Origin: Syntrophaceae bacterium
Lineage (GTDB): Bacteria > Desulfobacterota > Syntrophia > Syntrophales > UBA2185
Assembly (NCBI GenBank): GCA_003153775.1
Contig: PMBI01000094.1
Location: forward strand, 1 to 34,953
DNA length: 34,953 nt
Direction of reading: 5' to 3'
The notes beneath the pieces are model-generated. The model saw nothing but the letters and a program-made list of their open reading frames with translations, was not told the DNA's origin and made no database searches. Positions 23,507 through 31,865 of the stretch are shown here, one piece after another; within the stretch, counting starts at the first letter, position 1; each line of letters starts with the position of its first letter. The position numbers were made by a program, and so were the translations under genes.

Positions 23507-24175
23507 CTATTTCTCTTCTTTCTTCAGAGATGTAACCAGCACTTCATAGTGGTTACGCCACAGCATGTCGATAAATTCGGATACCTTTTCACCGCGTACC
23601 CTCAGCATGACCAGATGGCTCTGTTCTTCCGGGATGGGGTGGATGAGGATCGTCAAAATCTCGAGATCATTCTTTTCGCACAAGGATACGATTTTGTAAA
23701 AGGTGTTGATTCTTTCCATGACGGGGATGCGGAAGAATATGCGCCGGCTATCGGATCCCATCCGGGAAATATTCGACAATGCCCCGAGAATGTCGGATTC
23801 CGTGATAATGCCTACTACTTTGGTTCCTTCAACGACAGGAACAGCTCCTATTTTATTACTTCGCATCACCACCCCGACTTCGTCGATCGTCGCATTGCGG
23901 TCGCAGGTGAGCGGCGACTTGGTCATTACCGACGCGACACGGACATTACGCAATTGCTCGGTCACTTCAGGAGAAAAAAGGGCCTTCGTCATCGCGTGCG
24001 GACCGACATAGGGATAGATATCGGAGATGACGATCATTCCGCAGAGATCGTTTTCCCCGCGGACTACAGGCAGTCGTCTGATCTTGTATCGTTTCATCAA
24101 ATACAGGACTTCTTCGAGACTCATTTCTTCCGTCGCCACTACGGGTGACTTAGCCATCCAGAAATGCACAAACAT
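23507..24175 (-). CDS. CBS-pair protein with C-terminal ACT-like domain (AcuB-type)
   Basis: 222 aa, cytosolic. CBS1 about 6-60 (MAKSPVVATEEMSLEEVLYLMKRYKIRRLPVV), CBS2 about 82-136 (VASVMTKSPLTCDRNATIDEVGVVMRSNKIGAVPVVEGTKVVGIITESDIL) and a C-terminal alpha/beta segment about 145-215 ending HYEVLVTSLKKEEK that resembles an ACT domain. CBS pairs bind adenine nucleotides and regulate partners; this combination is seen in AcuB-type regulators. The target is unknown. The ORF begins at ATG 24175; an internal Met at residue 7 (MAKSP) is a possible alternative. Confidence 0.85.
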   Translation of the reverse strand: MFVHFWMAKSPVVATEEMSLEEVLYLMKRYKIRRLPVVRGENDLCGMIVISDIYPYVGPHAMTKALFSPEVTEQLRNVRVASVMTKSPLTCDRNATIDEVGVVMRSNKIGAVPVVEGTKVVGIITESDILGALSNISRMGSDSRRIFFRIPVMERINTFYKIVSLCEKNDLEILTILIHPIPEEQSHLVMLRVRGEKVSEFIDMLWRNHYEVLVTSLKKEEK

Positions 24176-24271
24176 GGTCTTTATTCATCCTTTGGAAAAA
24201 GAGCGGGCAAATTGCGGTCACTGATCGTTACTGTTTGTTTTGTTGCTATTGCAGCGGAGAGTTCAATTTGG

Positions 24272-25402
24272 TCATGGCGCTTGGATGTAGGACTGCACGG
24301 TAACGTGTGCTCTTTCTATTTCTTTAACCAGGCGGGGTGTTACATTCTCCTCAAGGTCAGGCCGCATCTTGAACATTTCATAGTATTCACTTCTGATGGG
24401 CAGTTTTTCTTGATCATTGGCGCCGTAGCCCAATGTCTTACAGATCAGGTCAGAGAGACAGATTACAAACGTCTGTTTTATGTAGGGCTCGGGGATGGAT
24501 TCGGGAGGGAAGAATGAGGGGTGGTGATGGTACTCGATGCCTTTTACGATGCTCTCGGATAGTTGCCAGTTCTTAGCAATCATGCCTCCCAAACATGCGT
24601 GGTTTATTCCGTACTTTTGCTCCTCCCGTATCAGGAGGGGCGATTCGGCCGATTCTTCTCCCACCGGTTTCAGCATGTCGATAAAATACTTGCCTATGTC
24701 ATGGAGAAGTCCCATCGTGCCCATTTCATATTCGGAGAATTGAAATATGTTCTTGCCGAGATGCCCCGAGCAAACCGAAACCACGGCGGAGTGGGCCCAT
24801 GTCTTGCTGTATACGTCAGCACGCCCCGGGGGCATTACGTTATTAAGCGTCTCCTGTAGAACCAGCGCCCTGACGCTGTTATATCCGAGAAGGCTTATTG
24901 CCCTTCCTACAGACGTGATCTTCTCCGGACGGTTAAAATATGCGGAGTTCACCGCCCGCAGTATCCTCGCGGAAAAAACGGGATTTGTTACTGTAACCGA
25001 TGTAATCTCTCCCGGGTTCGACTCCGGGTTCCGCAACAGGTTCATCAGTTTTAAATAATTTACAGGTATCGGCTTGATGGTGGAGATTTTCTGTTCAACG
25101 GCTTCTCTGACTTCCGGACTCATATCCTCTATTGATTTTGGCGAAACGCCCTCAGCTATAGGGAAATAGGAGACTTCCGTGAGCACCGGGTAGGATTCGA
25201 GGAAGGCTTTTCTTTGGGATTCCGCGCTCGGAGTCGCGGCATGAGACGACGACGCCGGCGATTTTTCTTTATGACGTTTTCCCGTATCGCGCACAGGCTG
25301 CGAATGCTGCGATGGTTTCCGGCGGGATTTTTTTCTCTGCGATGATATATAAAATAGAGTCAGAGCCAGGGCAGCAAGAATTAGGCTCAAGAAGATGTTC
25401 AT
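24272..25402 (-). CDS. Membrane-anchored HDOD-domain signalling protein
   Basis: 376 aa from ATG 25402, with GGAGAGG about 5-8 bases upstream. An N-terminal membrane helix (MNIFLSLILAALALTLFYIS) is followed by a basic, Ser-rich linker (about 22-65) and then the HDOD domain (about 85-290): INPIPVNYLKLMNLLRNPESN-like start, NPVFSARILRAVNSAYFNRP, GRAISLLGYNSVRALVL and LLHDIGKYF, where the H-D pair is kept, plus EYHHHPS. HDOD proteins act in signal transduction, often linked to cyclic di-GMP or stress, usually without known enzymatic activity. It faces a non-coding gap on its upstream side. Confidence 0.88.
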   Translation of the reverse strand: MNIFLSLILAALALTLFYISSQRKKSRRKPSQHSQPVRDTGKRHKEKSPASSSHAATPSAESQRKAFLESYPVLTEVSYFPIAEGVSPKSIEDMSPEVREAVEQKISTIKPIPVNYLKLMNLLRNPESNPGEITSVTVTNPVFSARILRAVNSAYFNRPEKITSVGRAISLLGYNSVRALVLQETLNNVMPPGRADVYSKTWAHSAVVSVCSGHLGKNIFQFSEYEMGTMGLLHDIGKYFIDMLKPVGEESAESPLLIREEQKYGINHACLGGMIAKNWQLSESIVKGIEYHHHPSFFPPESIPEPYIKQTFVICLSDLICKTLGYGANDQEKLPIRSEYYEMFKMRPDLEENVTPRLVKEIERAHVTVQSYIQAP

Positions 25403-25636
25403 TTTAACCTCTCCTCTATACCTGTACACATGAGAAAACAGTTAAGGTTGATATATTTCTTTTCTGTCCAAATATGACGCTGAAGCTTGATCCCCAGGCA
25501 TTTATCTCACAAAAACATGAAAAATTGCAATCTTTAAATGCAGTTGGGCAAACTGCCGCGATCGCACATCTCAGGACATGGTTCTGCCGTTTGTCTTTAC
25601 GGATTAACAGAAAAACGGCAAGTGCCGGAGGTAAAT

Positions 25637-25726
25637 ATGAATCGGCGGAGAATTTTGACCGCGAGGATCGATGTATATCTGAGAACGGAAAATCTTAGAG
25701 GGAAGATAGCGAGCCGTTCCATTTGA
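25637..25726 (+). CDS. Tiny ORF, 29 aa, with a perfect ribosome-binding site
   Basis: MNRRRILTARIDVYLRTENL then RGKIASRSI. GGAGG precedes ATG 25637 at five bases. The RRR....RI.V.LRTE start recalls the opening of a PilZ domain, so it may be a decayed PilZ gene; nothing more is encoded after the stop. GAGCCGTT (25711-25718) and AACGGCTC (25733-25740) form an inverted repeat over its 3' end but without a T-run. The remaining 25403-25786 gap contains nothing else I can support. Confidence 0.35.
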   Translation: MNRRRILTARIDVYLRTENLRGKIASRSI

Positions 25727-25786
25727 AGATGAAACGGCTCAAGAGTGTACGCAACGATAGTCCAGTGTCTAAATGCTTGGCGGGCT

Positions 25787-26572
25787 TTACTGCCCCTTGA
25801 AGCTGGGTTCTCTCTTTCCTATAAAAGCGGAGATTCCTTCTTTCGCGTCCGCTGTCTTGCTGACCCAGATCATCCCCCGGCGCTCCAATTCGAGCTGCCG
25901 CTCTAACAGTCCGAAGAAGGCGTTATTGAAGTTCTCCTTTACGATAGAGTAAGACACCATCGGGCCTGAGGCAAGCTTGAGGGCAATATCCATCGTGGTC
26001 TTTTCAAGCTCATTGTCGTCGACCACCTTATTGACGAGCCCCATCTGGAGGGCATCCTTAGCATCGAATACAGGGTCCAAGTACACCAACTCTGACGCCT
26101 TGCCGAATCCGATCAGCAGCGGAACCATAAGGGTCCATGCCCCGTCGGGAATCATGCCGATAGAAGTGTAAGCCTGCCTGAACTTTACAGATGAAGCGCA
26201 AATTCTCAGGTCACATGCGGCGGCAATGCTCACTCCCGCACCGGCAGCCGTCCCGTTGATCATGGCAATGACAGGCTTTGAAGTACGGCGGATGCCGACG
26301 ATCGTAAAATGTAAGAACTTCGTCAGTTGCCGGATTTTCTCGCTTACATCGGGGGAGCTGTTAAAGAGCGCCACGTCTCCTCCCGCGCAGAAAGCCTTGC
26401 CCTCTCCCGTGAGCACAATTACTTTTACATCCCTGTCGTCTGCGCAGATTTCGAGGGCTTTGATGATATCGCTGAATAATTCAACATTGACAGCATTAAA
26501 CGATTTGGGACGGTTGAATCTGATGACAGCTACCTGATTGGCCTTTTGGAAAATAATATTGTCGAACTGCAT
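25787..26572 (-). CDS. Enoyl-CoA hydratase/isomerase (crotonase) family, PaaG-like
   Basis: 261 aa, normal length. The oxyanion-hole segments are KAFCAGGDVALF (59-70) and NGTAAGAGVSIAAACDLRI (106-124). In the catalytic region FRQAYTSIGMIPDGAWT (131-147), Tyr135 occupies the place of the first hydratase Glu (Glu144 in rat), while E161 (KASELVYL) fits the second and D143 in the IPD motif fits the Asp of PaaG-type isomerases. So isomerase or another crotonase reaction is more likely than plain hydration. GAGGAGG precedes ATG 26572. It lies 79 bases downstream of marR with its own operator-promoter, so is probably under MarR control, with acyl-CoA thioesters as effector or substrate. Confidence 0.9.
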   Translation of the reverse strand: MQFDNIIFQKANQVAVIRFNRPKSFNAVNVELFSDIIKALEICADDRDVKVIVLTGEGKAFCAGGDVALFNSSPDVSEKIRQLTKFLHFTIVGIRRTSKPVIAMINGTAAGAGVSIAAACDLRICASSVKFRQAYTSIGMIPDGAWTLMVPLLIGFGKASELVYLDPVFDAKDALQMGLVNKVVDDNELEKTTMDIALKLASGPMVSYSIVKENFNNAFFGLLERQLELERRGMIWVSKTADAKEGISAFIGKREPSFKGQ

Positions 26573-26615
26573 GTGCTTCCTCCTCGTTGGTTATTTAGAT
26601 ATTCAATCCCGCTTG

Positions 26616-26644
26616 TTAATAGTTTGACATCAAACTCTATTGCA
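26616..26644 (-). promoter_or_regulatory. Promoter with MarR operator upstream of the crotonase gene
   Basis: On the minus strand GTTTGATGTCAAAC (26622-26635, palindrome with one change) ends directly at a -10-like TATTAA (26616-26621). The -35 (TGCAAT, 17 bases away) is weak. The same operator touches the -10 of marR in exactly the same position, which supports shared control. Confidence 0.7.
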
Positions 26645-26651
26645 GAAAAAA

Positions 26652-27074
26652 TTAGAGGTTCGCGTTGATCTTGTTGAGCAGATTAACCAACGTTTCCCTT
26701 TCGTCGTCCGAGACCCCCTTGTATGAATGAGCCCGCAATTTCTGAGCGATGAGAAGAAAGCTGGGCTTCAAGGCCATTCCCTTGCGAGTCAAGGCGATGA
26801 GGCTGATGCGACTGTCGGCGGGATCACTCTTCTTTTCCACATAACCTATTCTGATCAACTTGTTCACCAGAGCTGTGATAGTGGATTTGTCTTTGGCGAT
26901 GATCCTACCGATTCCGGACATGGGCAAAGGCCCGCGCGCCATCAAATATCCCAGGATTTCGCCGTGGGAAGGGGCTAGTCCTTTAATACCATGGGCCTTC
27001 ATTTCCTGGGAAAGAAACCGATTCGCCTTGTACTGGATGCGCCCGATCAGGAAAATGATGTGATCCTTTTTCAT
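26652..27074 (-). CDS. MarR-family transcriptional regulator
   Basis: 140 aa from ATG 27074, the standard MarR length; a longer frame to 27158 would start before the promoter and is rejected. The winged-helix core is visible: APSHGEILGYLMARGPLPMSGIGRIIAKDKSTITALVNKLIRIGYVEKKSDPADSRISLIALTRKG, in which DKSTITALVNKL is the recognition helix and DPADSR the wing. Flanking helices (MKKDHIIFLIGRIQYKANRF and SDDERETLVNLLNKI) make the dimer. The operator lies within its own promoter and recurs upstream of the crotonase gene, so it should be an autoregulated repressor of an acyl-CoA-related pathway. Very short or absent leader. Confidence 0.9.
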   Translation of the reverse strand: MKKDHIIFLIGRIQYKANRFLSQEMKAHGIKGLAPSHGEILGYLMARGPLPMSGIGRIIAKDKSTITALVNKLIRIGYVEKKSDPADSRISLIALTRKGMALKPSFLLIAQKLRAHSYKGVSDDERETLVNLLNKINANL

Positions 27075-27080
27075 GGAGAC

Positions 27081-27109
27081 AACATAGTTTGATATCAAAC
27101 CATTGTCAA
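27081..27109 (-). promoter_or_regulatory. marR promoter with palindromic operator in the spacer
   Basis: On the minus strand TTGACA (27104-27109), a 17-base spacer and TATGTT (27081-27086) form a good sigma-70 promoter. The perfect palindrome GTTTGATATCAAAC (27087-27100) fills the -10-proximal spacer. The start codon is only six bases after the -10, so the transcript should begin at or near the ATG. Confidence 0.8.
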
Positions 27110-27382
27110 GATAATTTATGCGGGAATGTGTTATGTACAAACGTAGTAGCGAAGACAATATTGGATGAACGGGGGATGCGGGAATGGAGTGATAATCTTC
27201 TGGAGGAGATCATTAGATTCACTCTTATGCAAGGCCCTGATGCATTTGGATTTTAAGGGCCTTGCTTCGGGAAGACGTGTTTCCGGAGTTGAGGATAGTC
27301 TACGATCAGAAATCGGGCGGTCCTCGCTCCGGCATGTTGACGCGCGGCGACGGACTGTTTACGATCCGTCGAAGAGGCGCGC

Positions 27383-28729
27383 CTAACGCATGCCGTGGGA
27401 CCGGCGCGATTTCATTTGGGGCGAACCGGCGGGAAACGGGAACTGGGAAAGATCCTTCCGTCCCCTCCTCGCGCCGGAAGTGGGCCGCGAAGCCGGCATG
27501 GAAGAGCGGTCATTCCGTTCCGACGTATCTCTGACAACTCTTGTTGAGCCCGGTCTCTTCCTTGAGGTCGGGAAGTGGCCGGATCCCTTGCTGGTGACCG
27601 GCGCCGGAATGGTGTAATCGAAATTCGGCAATATTCGTCTTTCGAGCTTTTCACCGAGAACATTTTCGATGGTCCACACAAAAGCCCTGTCCGGGCGCGT
27701 CACAAAGGTGAAGGCATCGCCTGTTCTGGTAGCCCGGCCGGTGCGCCCGATGCGGTGCGTGTAGGCATCAACCGTATCCGGCATGTCATAATTGATCACA
27801 TGCGATATCTTGGAAACATCTATGCCGCGGGCGGCAATGTCGGTGGCCACGAGTACCTGGTACTTGCCGTTGCGAAAACCATCGAGCGCCTCCTGGCGTT
27901 TGTTCTGGGGCAGATCGCCCTGCAGCGATGTCACAAGAAACCCGGACCTTTTCATTTGTCTCGCGAGGCGAGTAGCGCGGTCCTTGGTGCGCGTAAAGAC
28001 CAGCACGGAAGCGGTATCTGTGCTGTCCAGAATCTTCATCAAGAGCGGGGCCTTGAGGTGCGGATCGACAGGATAAATTGCATGGGAGACGGTAGATATC
28101 GGAGCCGCATCGCCAACCTGAACCGCGACGGGATTGCGGAGCACGCTCTCTGCCAGGTTCCGGACATCATCCGGCATGGTCGCCGAGAAAAGAAGAGTCT
28201 GCCGCTCCACGGGAAGACGCTTCAAGATATTCTGGACATCCGGGAGAAATCCCATGTCGAACATTCTATCCGCCTCGTCGAGGACCAGCACTTCAATGCG
28301 TTTTAAATCGACAATGCCCTTATCCATAAGATCGATCAGACGTCCGGGGCAGGCCACAACAATATCCGCTCCGCTCTGGAGCTTCCTGATCTGGAGATTC
28401 TGGTTCACGCCGCCATAGATTGTGACGCTCTTCAGTTTCGTATAGCGGCCGAGGTGACCGATGGCCTCATGCGTCTGCTCCGCCAGTTCTCTCGTCGGGG
28501 CAATTATTAGAGCCCGGATACGCTTCCGCGGCCCGTCGATCAGACGCTGCAGAATGGGAAGAACGAAGGCGGCGGTTTTCCCCGTTCCGGTCTGTGCCTG
28601 TGCCATTACGTCCTTGTTCTGAAGAATGGGAGGTATAGCTTGTATTTGAATCGGCGTGGGCTCCGTATATCCGATAGCCCTGACACCTGATTCGATGTGG
28701 GGGTGTAGATTAAACGACTCAAAATTCAT
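27383..28729 (-). CDS. rhlE: DEAD-box ATP-dependent RNA helicase, RhlE-type
   Basis: 448 aa from ATG 28729, with AAAGGAAC about seven bases upstream; the frame continues to 28867 without a ribosome-binding site. Helicase motifs appear in order: Q motif GYTEPTPIQIQAIP, motif I AQTGTGKTAAF, Ia PTRELAEQ, GG and TPGR-like CPGRLID, II DEADRMFDMGF, III SATMP, then LVFTRTKDRA, TDIAARGID and VI HRIGRTGRA. The C-terminal 60-70 residues are a basic, Ser/Arg-rich tail (RKRPGSTRVV, GARRGRKDLS), as in RhlE relatives. Role: remodelling RNA, in ribosome assembly or cold response. Its leader carries a strong terminator-like hairpin about 290 bases upstream. Confidence 0.93.
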   Translation of the reverse strand: MNFESFNLHPHIESGVRAIGYTEPTPIQIQAIPPILQNKDVMAQAQTGTGKTAAFVLPILQRLIDGPRKRIRALIIAPTRELAEQTHEAIGHLGRYTKLKSVTIYGGVNQNLQIRKLQSGADIVVACPGRLIDLMDKGIVDLKRIEVLVLDEADRMFDMGFLPDVQNILKRLPVERQTLLFSATMPDDVRNLAESVLRNPVAVQVGDAAPISTVSHAIYPVDPHLKAPLLMKILDSTDTASVLVFTRTKDRATRLARQMKRSGFLVTSLQGDLPQNKRQEALDGFRNGKYQVLVATDIAARGIDVSKISHVINYDMPDTVDAYTHRIGRTGRATRTGDAFTFVTRPDRAFVWTIENVLGEKLERRILPNFDYTIPAPVTSKGSGHFPTSRKRPGSTRVVRDTSERNDRSSMPASRPTSGARRGRKDLSQFPFPAGSPQMKSRRSHGMR

Positions 28730-29019
28730 TATTGTTCCTTTTTTCTCTGTATTACCAAGTTCAACCTTGGGACGGATGATTGATTGCTGCTGCTCAATTG
28801 TTCGAGGTCTCCCTGGGCTGTTCGAATATGTGGGATCCGTCGGACGCCGTCGTCTTATTCTGTTCACCCTGCCTCCTTGCCATTTTTTTGCTTCGCGTTT
28901 TGTATGCGCACGAGTTTCTCTTACGCTTATTAAACCCGTTTTGACTTTGCTTCCTTATGTTCCGCCTGTCTTCGACAGGAATCGCTCATACATCTTATTA
29001 AGCAAAATTTCTTTACGTT

Positions 29020-29058
29020 AAAAAAAATCCCCAAAAAGCCTTCGTCAGGCCCTGGGGA
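29020..29058 (-). terminator. Intrinsic terminator or attenuator in the rhlE leader
   Basis: On the minus strand TCCCCA pairs with TGGGGA, with GCC/GGC inside and an internal loop, followed by eight T. It is a strong intrinsic terminator. The nearest gene that could end here (PilZ, 29766) is about 700 bases upstream and the rhlE start is 290 bases downstream, so it may be a leader attenuator. A smaller hairpin CCTGTC-TTC-GACAGG is at 28965-28979. Confidence 0.65.
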
Positions 29059-29765
29059 CATGAACCAAAACCATCTTGTTAAGGAATATAAGCTTTTTTC
29101 CAGCCAATGTCAAGGATTAATGGCGTTACACTTTCGTGTTTGATCGAAACTCTGCTCTCTTAGGGATAATCCGACGACCAATGAATATTAAGGTTTTTGG
29201 CGACACGAGAGAATCCGGTTCTTCTTATATGAACTATGTCAGGAGCATGTTATTTTTTTTGCCGCCTGACTCTCACGATTTTAAAATTCAGGTTGCATAG
29301 ACACACCGAACCTCTCACCCGGTCCGGGGTAAACCTGTGTCAACATATCAGGGAATTAAAGATCCGCACCAAGCTGCAGAGAGTCTTTGGCTCTTAAGGA
29401 ACAGTATCGCTCGGCATTCGTTCGCTGCAGAATTCAATAAAATGGCCATTCAGGTACCTGTATACCCCCCTGCCCATAATCAATTGAATATTTTAAAGCA
29501 TAATATTGTTAGACGGTTATGGTTATTTAGGGCCTCTTGGCGGTCGAGAGCGTCATCATCGCCTGCGGATTTATGCTTGTTCTGAACTCATATAGCGATC
29601 TTGATAATAGATAGAAATCTTCCCCCGATTATGTGACGGCAATTTACCGGGGTTGACGGGGCGGGTTTCAAGATATGGAAGTATATGCGGCTTCCGTCTT
29701 CATATGTGATTTAAGAACGGGACAGCATAGTGAACATATCCGGACGATTTGGCAGGATACGCCCT
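29059..29765. other. Non-coding gap between the PilZ gene and the terminator
   Basis: About 700 bases. The two open frames (29337-29585 and 29675-29863, plus strand) have no ribosome-binding site, no domain and odd composition, so they are not annotated. No tRNA, repeat or convincing structured RNA was found in it by eye. Confidence 0.45.
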
Positions 29766-30272
29766 TCAGGGTTTTCTCAGGTAGAAGCCGAGCTCTGAAT
29801 CTATGTAGCCAGGGAGTTCACAAAATTTACAGCCGACGGAACGCTCTTCTACTTCAGAGATGACGGCTTTTTTTCTGATAATGGAACTCCGCGGATTGTC
29901 CAACGTAAATTGGATATTTATTTCTTCGCCTACTGCCAAAGGGTCTTTCCTGATCATCTCAAACCTGCACCCCACCATGGATAGATTTATTACGATCATT
30001 TTCCCCCAATGACCCTCAGGAGTGGTTCTGTAATATAATCCTTCGAGTTCTGTATCTTTTCTGAAGAACTTTCTGAACTCAAGTTTCACTTCAGAGTCAT
30101 ATCCGCACACACAACTCATTCTCACTGAGCCTATATGGTCTCTGTATTTTATCACGGATTGCTTCCGCGAATCGCCGCACTTGGGGCAGAGGAAGGTCAC
30201 CATGCCGGTTTCGTCGACATACAGTATTTTGATGCTATCGTTTGACACGCTCTCTCCTGCATCCGTTTTCAT
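29766..30272 (-). CDS. Zinc-ribbon plus PilZ-domain protein (putative c-di-GMP receptor)
   Basis: 168 aa. Residues 25-60 hold two Cys pairs, CPKC (29-32) and CVC (54-56), with a GD and GYD after them, like a zinc ribbon. Then PilZ: basic RKFFRK (67-72) gives the RxxxR half, and INLSMVG (95-101) gives the (D/N)xSxxG half; VGEEINIQFTLDN and RSVGCKFCEL are typical strands. Both motif halves are present, so c-di-GMP binding is likely. The partner is unknown; the diguanylate cyclase gene starts 160 bases downstream in map terms, on the same strand. ATG 30272; the ribosome-binding site is weak. Confidence 0.8.
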   Translation of the reverse strand: MKTDAGESVSNDSIKILYVDETGMVTFLCPKCGDSRKQSVIKYRDHIGSVRMSCVCGYDSEVKLEFRKFFRKDTELEGLYYRTTPEGHWGKMIVINLSMVGCRFEMIRKDPLAVGEEINIQFTLDNPRSSIIRKKAVISEVEERSVGCKFCELPGYIDSELGFYLRKP

Positions 30273-30431
30273 TGTGATCTTTTAATACGCAGTTTCCGCT
30301 AATACAATACTAGAAAAATACTGTTAATATACCAGTATAAAACTACCATTTCATAGAAATAGTCTATCCTTGACCGGTTCCTCTTCCTCTTTTCAAATTG
30401 GCGTATCCTTTTCGCCGCCAATGAGGGTCTC

Positions 30432-31286
30432 TTACTGGGAGTCCGTTAAGCTGTCAAAGTCAACGACTCTGTTGCGTCCCTGCTGCTTCGCCCCATAGAG
30501 GGCCTTGTCGGCGCGATTGATGAGGGACAGATTGTCAACAGTCTCCTTATCCAATCCTGAAACGCCAATGCTGACAGTTATGGTTATCGCCTGCCTCTTT
30601 TCGTATTCGTTGGCCGGGACCATGATTGATTTTTCAACGGATCGGCGCAGTCGCTCTGCCAACTCGAGCGCGCTGGCGACAGAGGTGTGTGGCGCCAGGA
30701 CGGCAATCTCTTCACCCCCGTAACGGGCGACGATATCCGTATCTCGAACCTCCCTGAAAAGGAGCTGGCCCAGGCTCATCAAGACACGGTCTCCAATCTG
30801 ATGTCCGTAATTGTCATTGACGATTTTGAAGTGGTCAATGTCAAGCAGCAACAGCGAGAGCTGCATGTCATATCTGCGAGCCCTGGAAATCTCTTCATCC
30901 GTTCTCCTGTCCAGATACCGGCGGTTGTGGATGCCGATCAGATGGTCAGTGATGCTTTCATACTGAAGGGCAGACATCTGCTTTATTTCGATAGCAGTCT
31001 GCAGGGCAAGTGTGCCGACAAAGAGTATTAAAACTGCGCCGAGGAAGAATACCGCCGGCACAATGAGATTGAAGGCGTTATTGTATTCCATCCAATAAAG
31101 GAAAGTGAAACATACATACCCCATAATGAAAAAGAGGATCAGCGCCCTTAAGTCATTCCATCTTTTTCTCAGCGCCCCCTCGGGCAGTTGCCCTACGAGA
31201 CGCTGTATGGGGAAGAATGAAATGCAAAGGAGACATGCTCCCAGCAATAGGACCCCATTTATGATATAAATAGTTACACCTTGCAT
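30432..31286 (-). CDS. Membrane-bound diguanylate cyclase (GGDEF)
   Basis: Makes cyclic di-GMP from two GTP. Three or so N-terminal membrane helices (about 4-24, 47-66, 73-95) anchor a GGDEF domain (about 118-278): LTDHLIGIHNRR-like start, DIDHFKIVNDNYGHQIGD, and the active loop GGEEI (190-194) preceded by the inhibitory-site R-D-T-D (181-184), five residues upstream. All catalytic features are intact, so it is expected to be active and product-inhibited. No sensor domain beyond the membrane part. It is on the same strand as the PilZ protein 160 bases away and is probably its source of signal. Confidence 0.92.
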   Translation of the reverse strand: MQGVTIYIINGVLLLGACLLCISFFPIQRLVGQLPEGALRKRWNDLRALILFFIMGYVCFTFLYWMEYNNAFNLIVPAVFFLGAVLILFVGTLALQTAIEIKQMSALQYESITDHLIGIHNRRYLDRRTDEEISRARRYDMQLSLLLLDIDHFKIVNDNYGHQIGDRVLMSLGQLLFREVRDTDIVARYGGEEIAVLAPHTSVASALELAERLRRSVEKSIMVPANEYEKRQAITITVSIGVSGLDKETVDNLSLINRADKALYGAKQQGRNRVVDFDSLTDSQ

Positions 31287-31392
31287 ATAGATTTTCTCAA
31301 TGACTCCGGTTCTTCAGTAAGAGCATAACGAGAGCCGATGATACAGCCGTAGAGAGGCCTGGTGTCTCAAATACCATGTGAAACATGAAGAT

Positions 31393-31434
31393 ATGCAACG
31401 ACGTATCGACTTCCTGTCGAAGCGTAAGTTGCAT
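31393..31434. repeat. Long imperfect hairpin in the 31287-31865 gap
   Basis: ATGCAAC (31393-31399) pairs with GTTGCAT (31428-31434), and TCGAC (31406-31410) with GTCGA (31416-31420) around TTCCT; the middle is less regular. No T-run follows. It lies between divergent genes (GGDEF leftward, PEBP rightward), so it may be an operator or structured leader. A 63-codon frame at 31533-31724 in the same gap is not supported. Confidence 0.4.
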
Positions 31435-31865
31435 TCCCTTAATTAGTTGCCATCCTTTATCATATTATCGGTTATCTGCCCAGCTAACTTTATGACTAAT
31501 CTAAAGTTTTTTAATTTTGCAGCCGAGGCGCCGTGATGCCTGCAAAAATTTTTGCCGGGTCTCGGCTCAAGAAGGCGAAATGGCGACTTCCGCTCGTCCT
31601 CTCTTTACGCATACGTGGTGATTATATCTCTTTTTCGCACTTGATTCGGGATGGAAATATTGATATACGAAAATATCTCGCCTCATCCCTGAAAAAGCAT
31701 CTTCTCCCGTTCGCCGGCAGTTAGATGCAGTAGTCATAATTCGTTGTCAAGGGAAAAGCCGCTGCAGCAAGAAGGCAGGTGCCAACATGACGATAATCGC
31801 TCCGGGTTGTTTCAACATATATTCTGAACAGCAATATAATAACTATGAAGGCAGGTAAGTGACAG

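Noticed and set aside
29337-29863. Two small plus-strand ORFs
   Set aside because: No ribosome-binding site or domain; the second overlaps the PilZ gene on the opposite strand.
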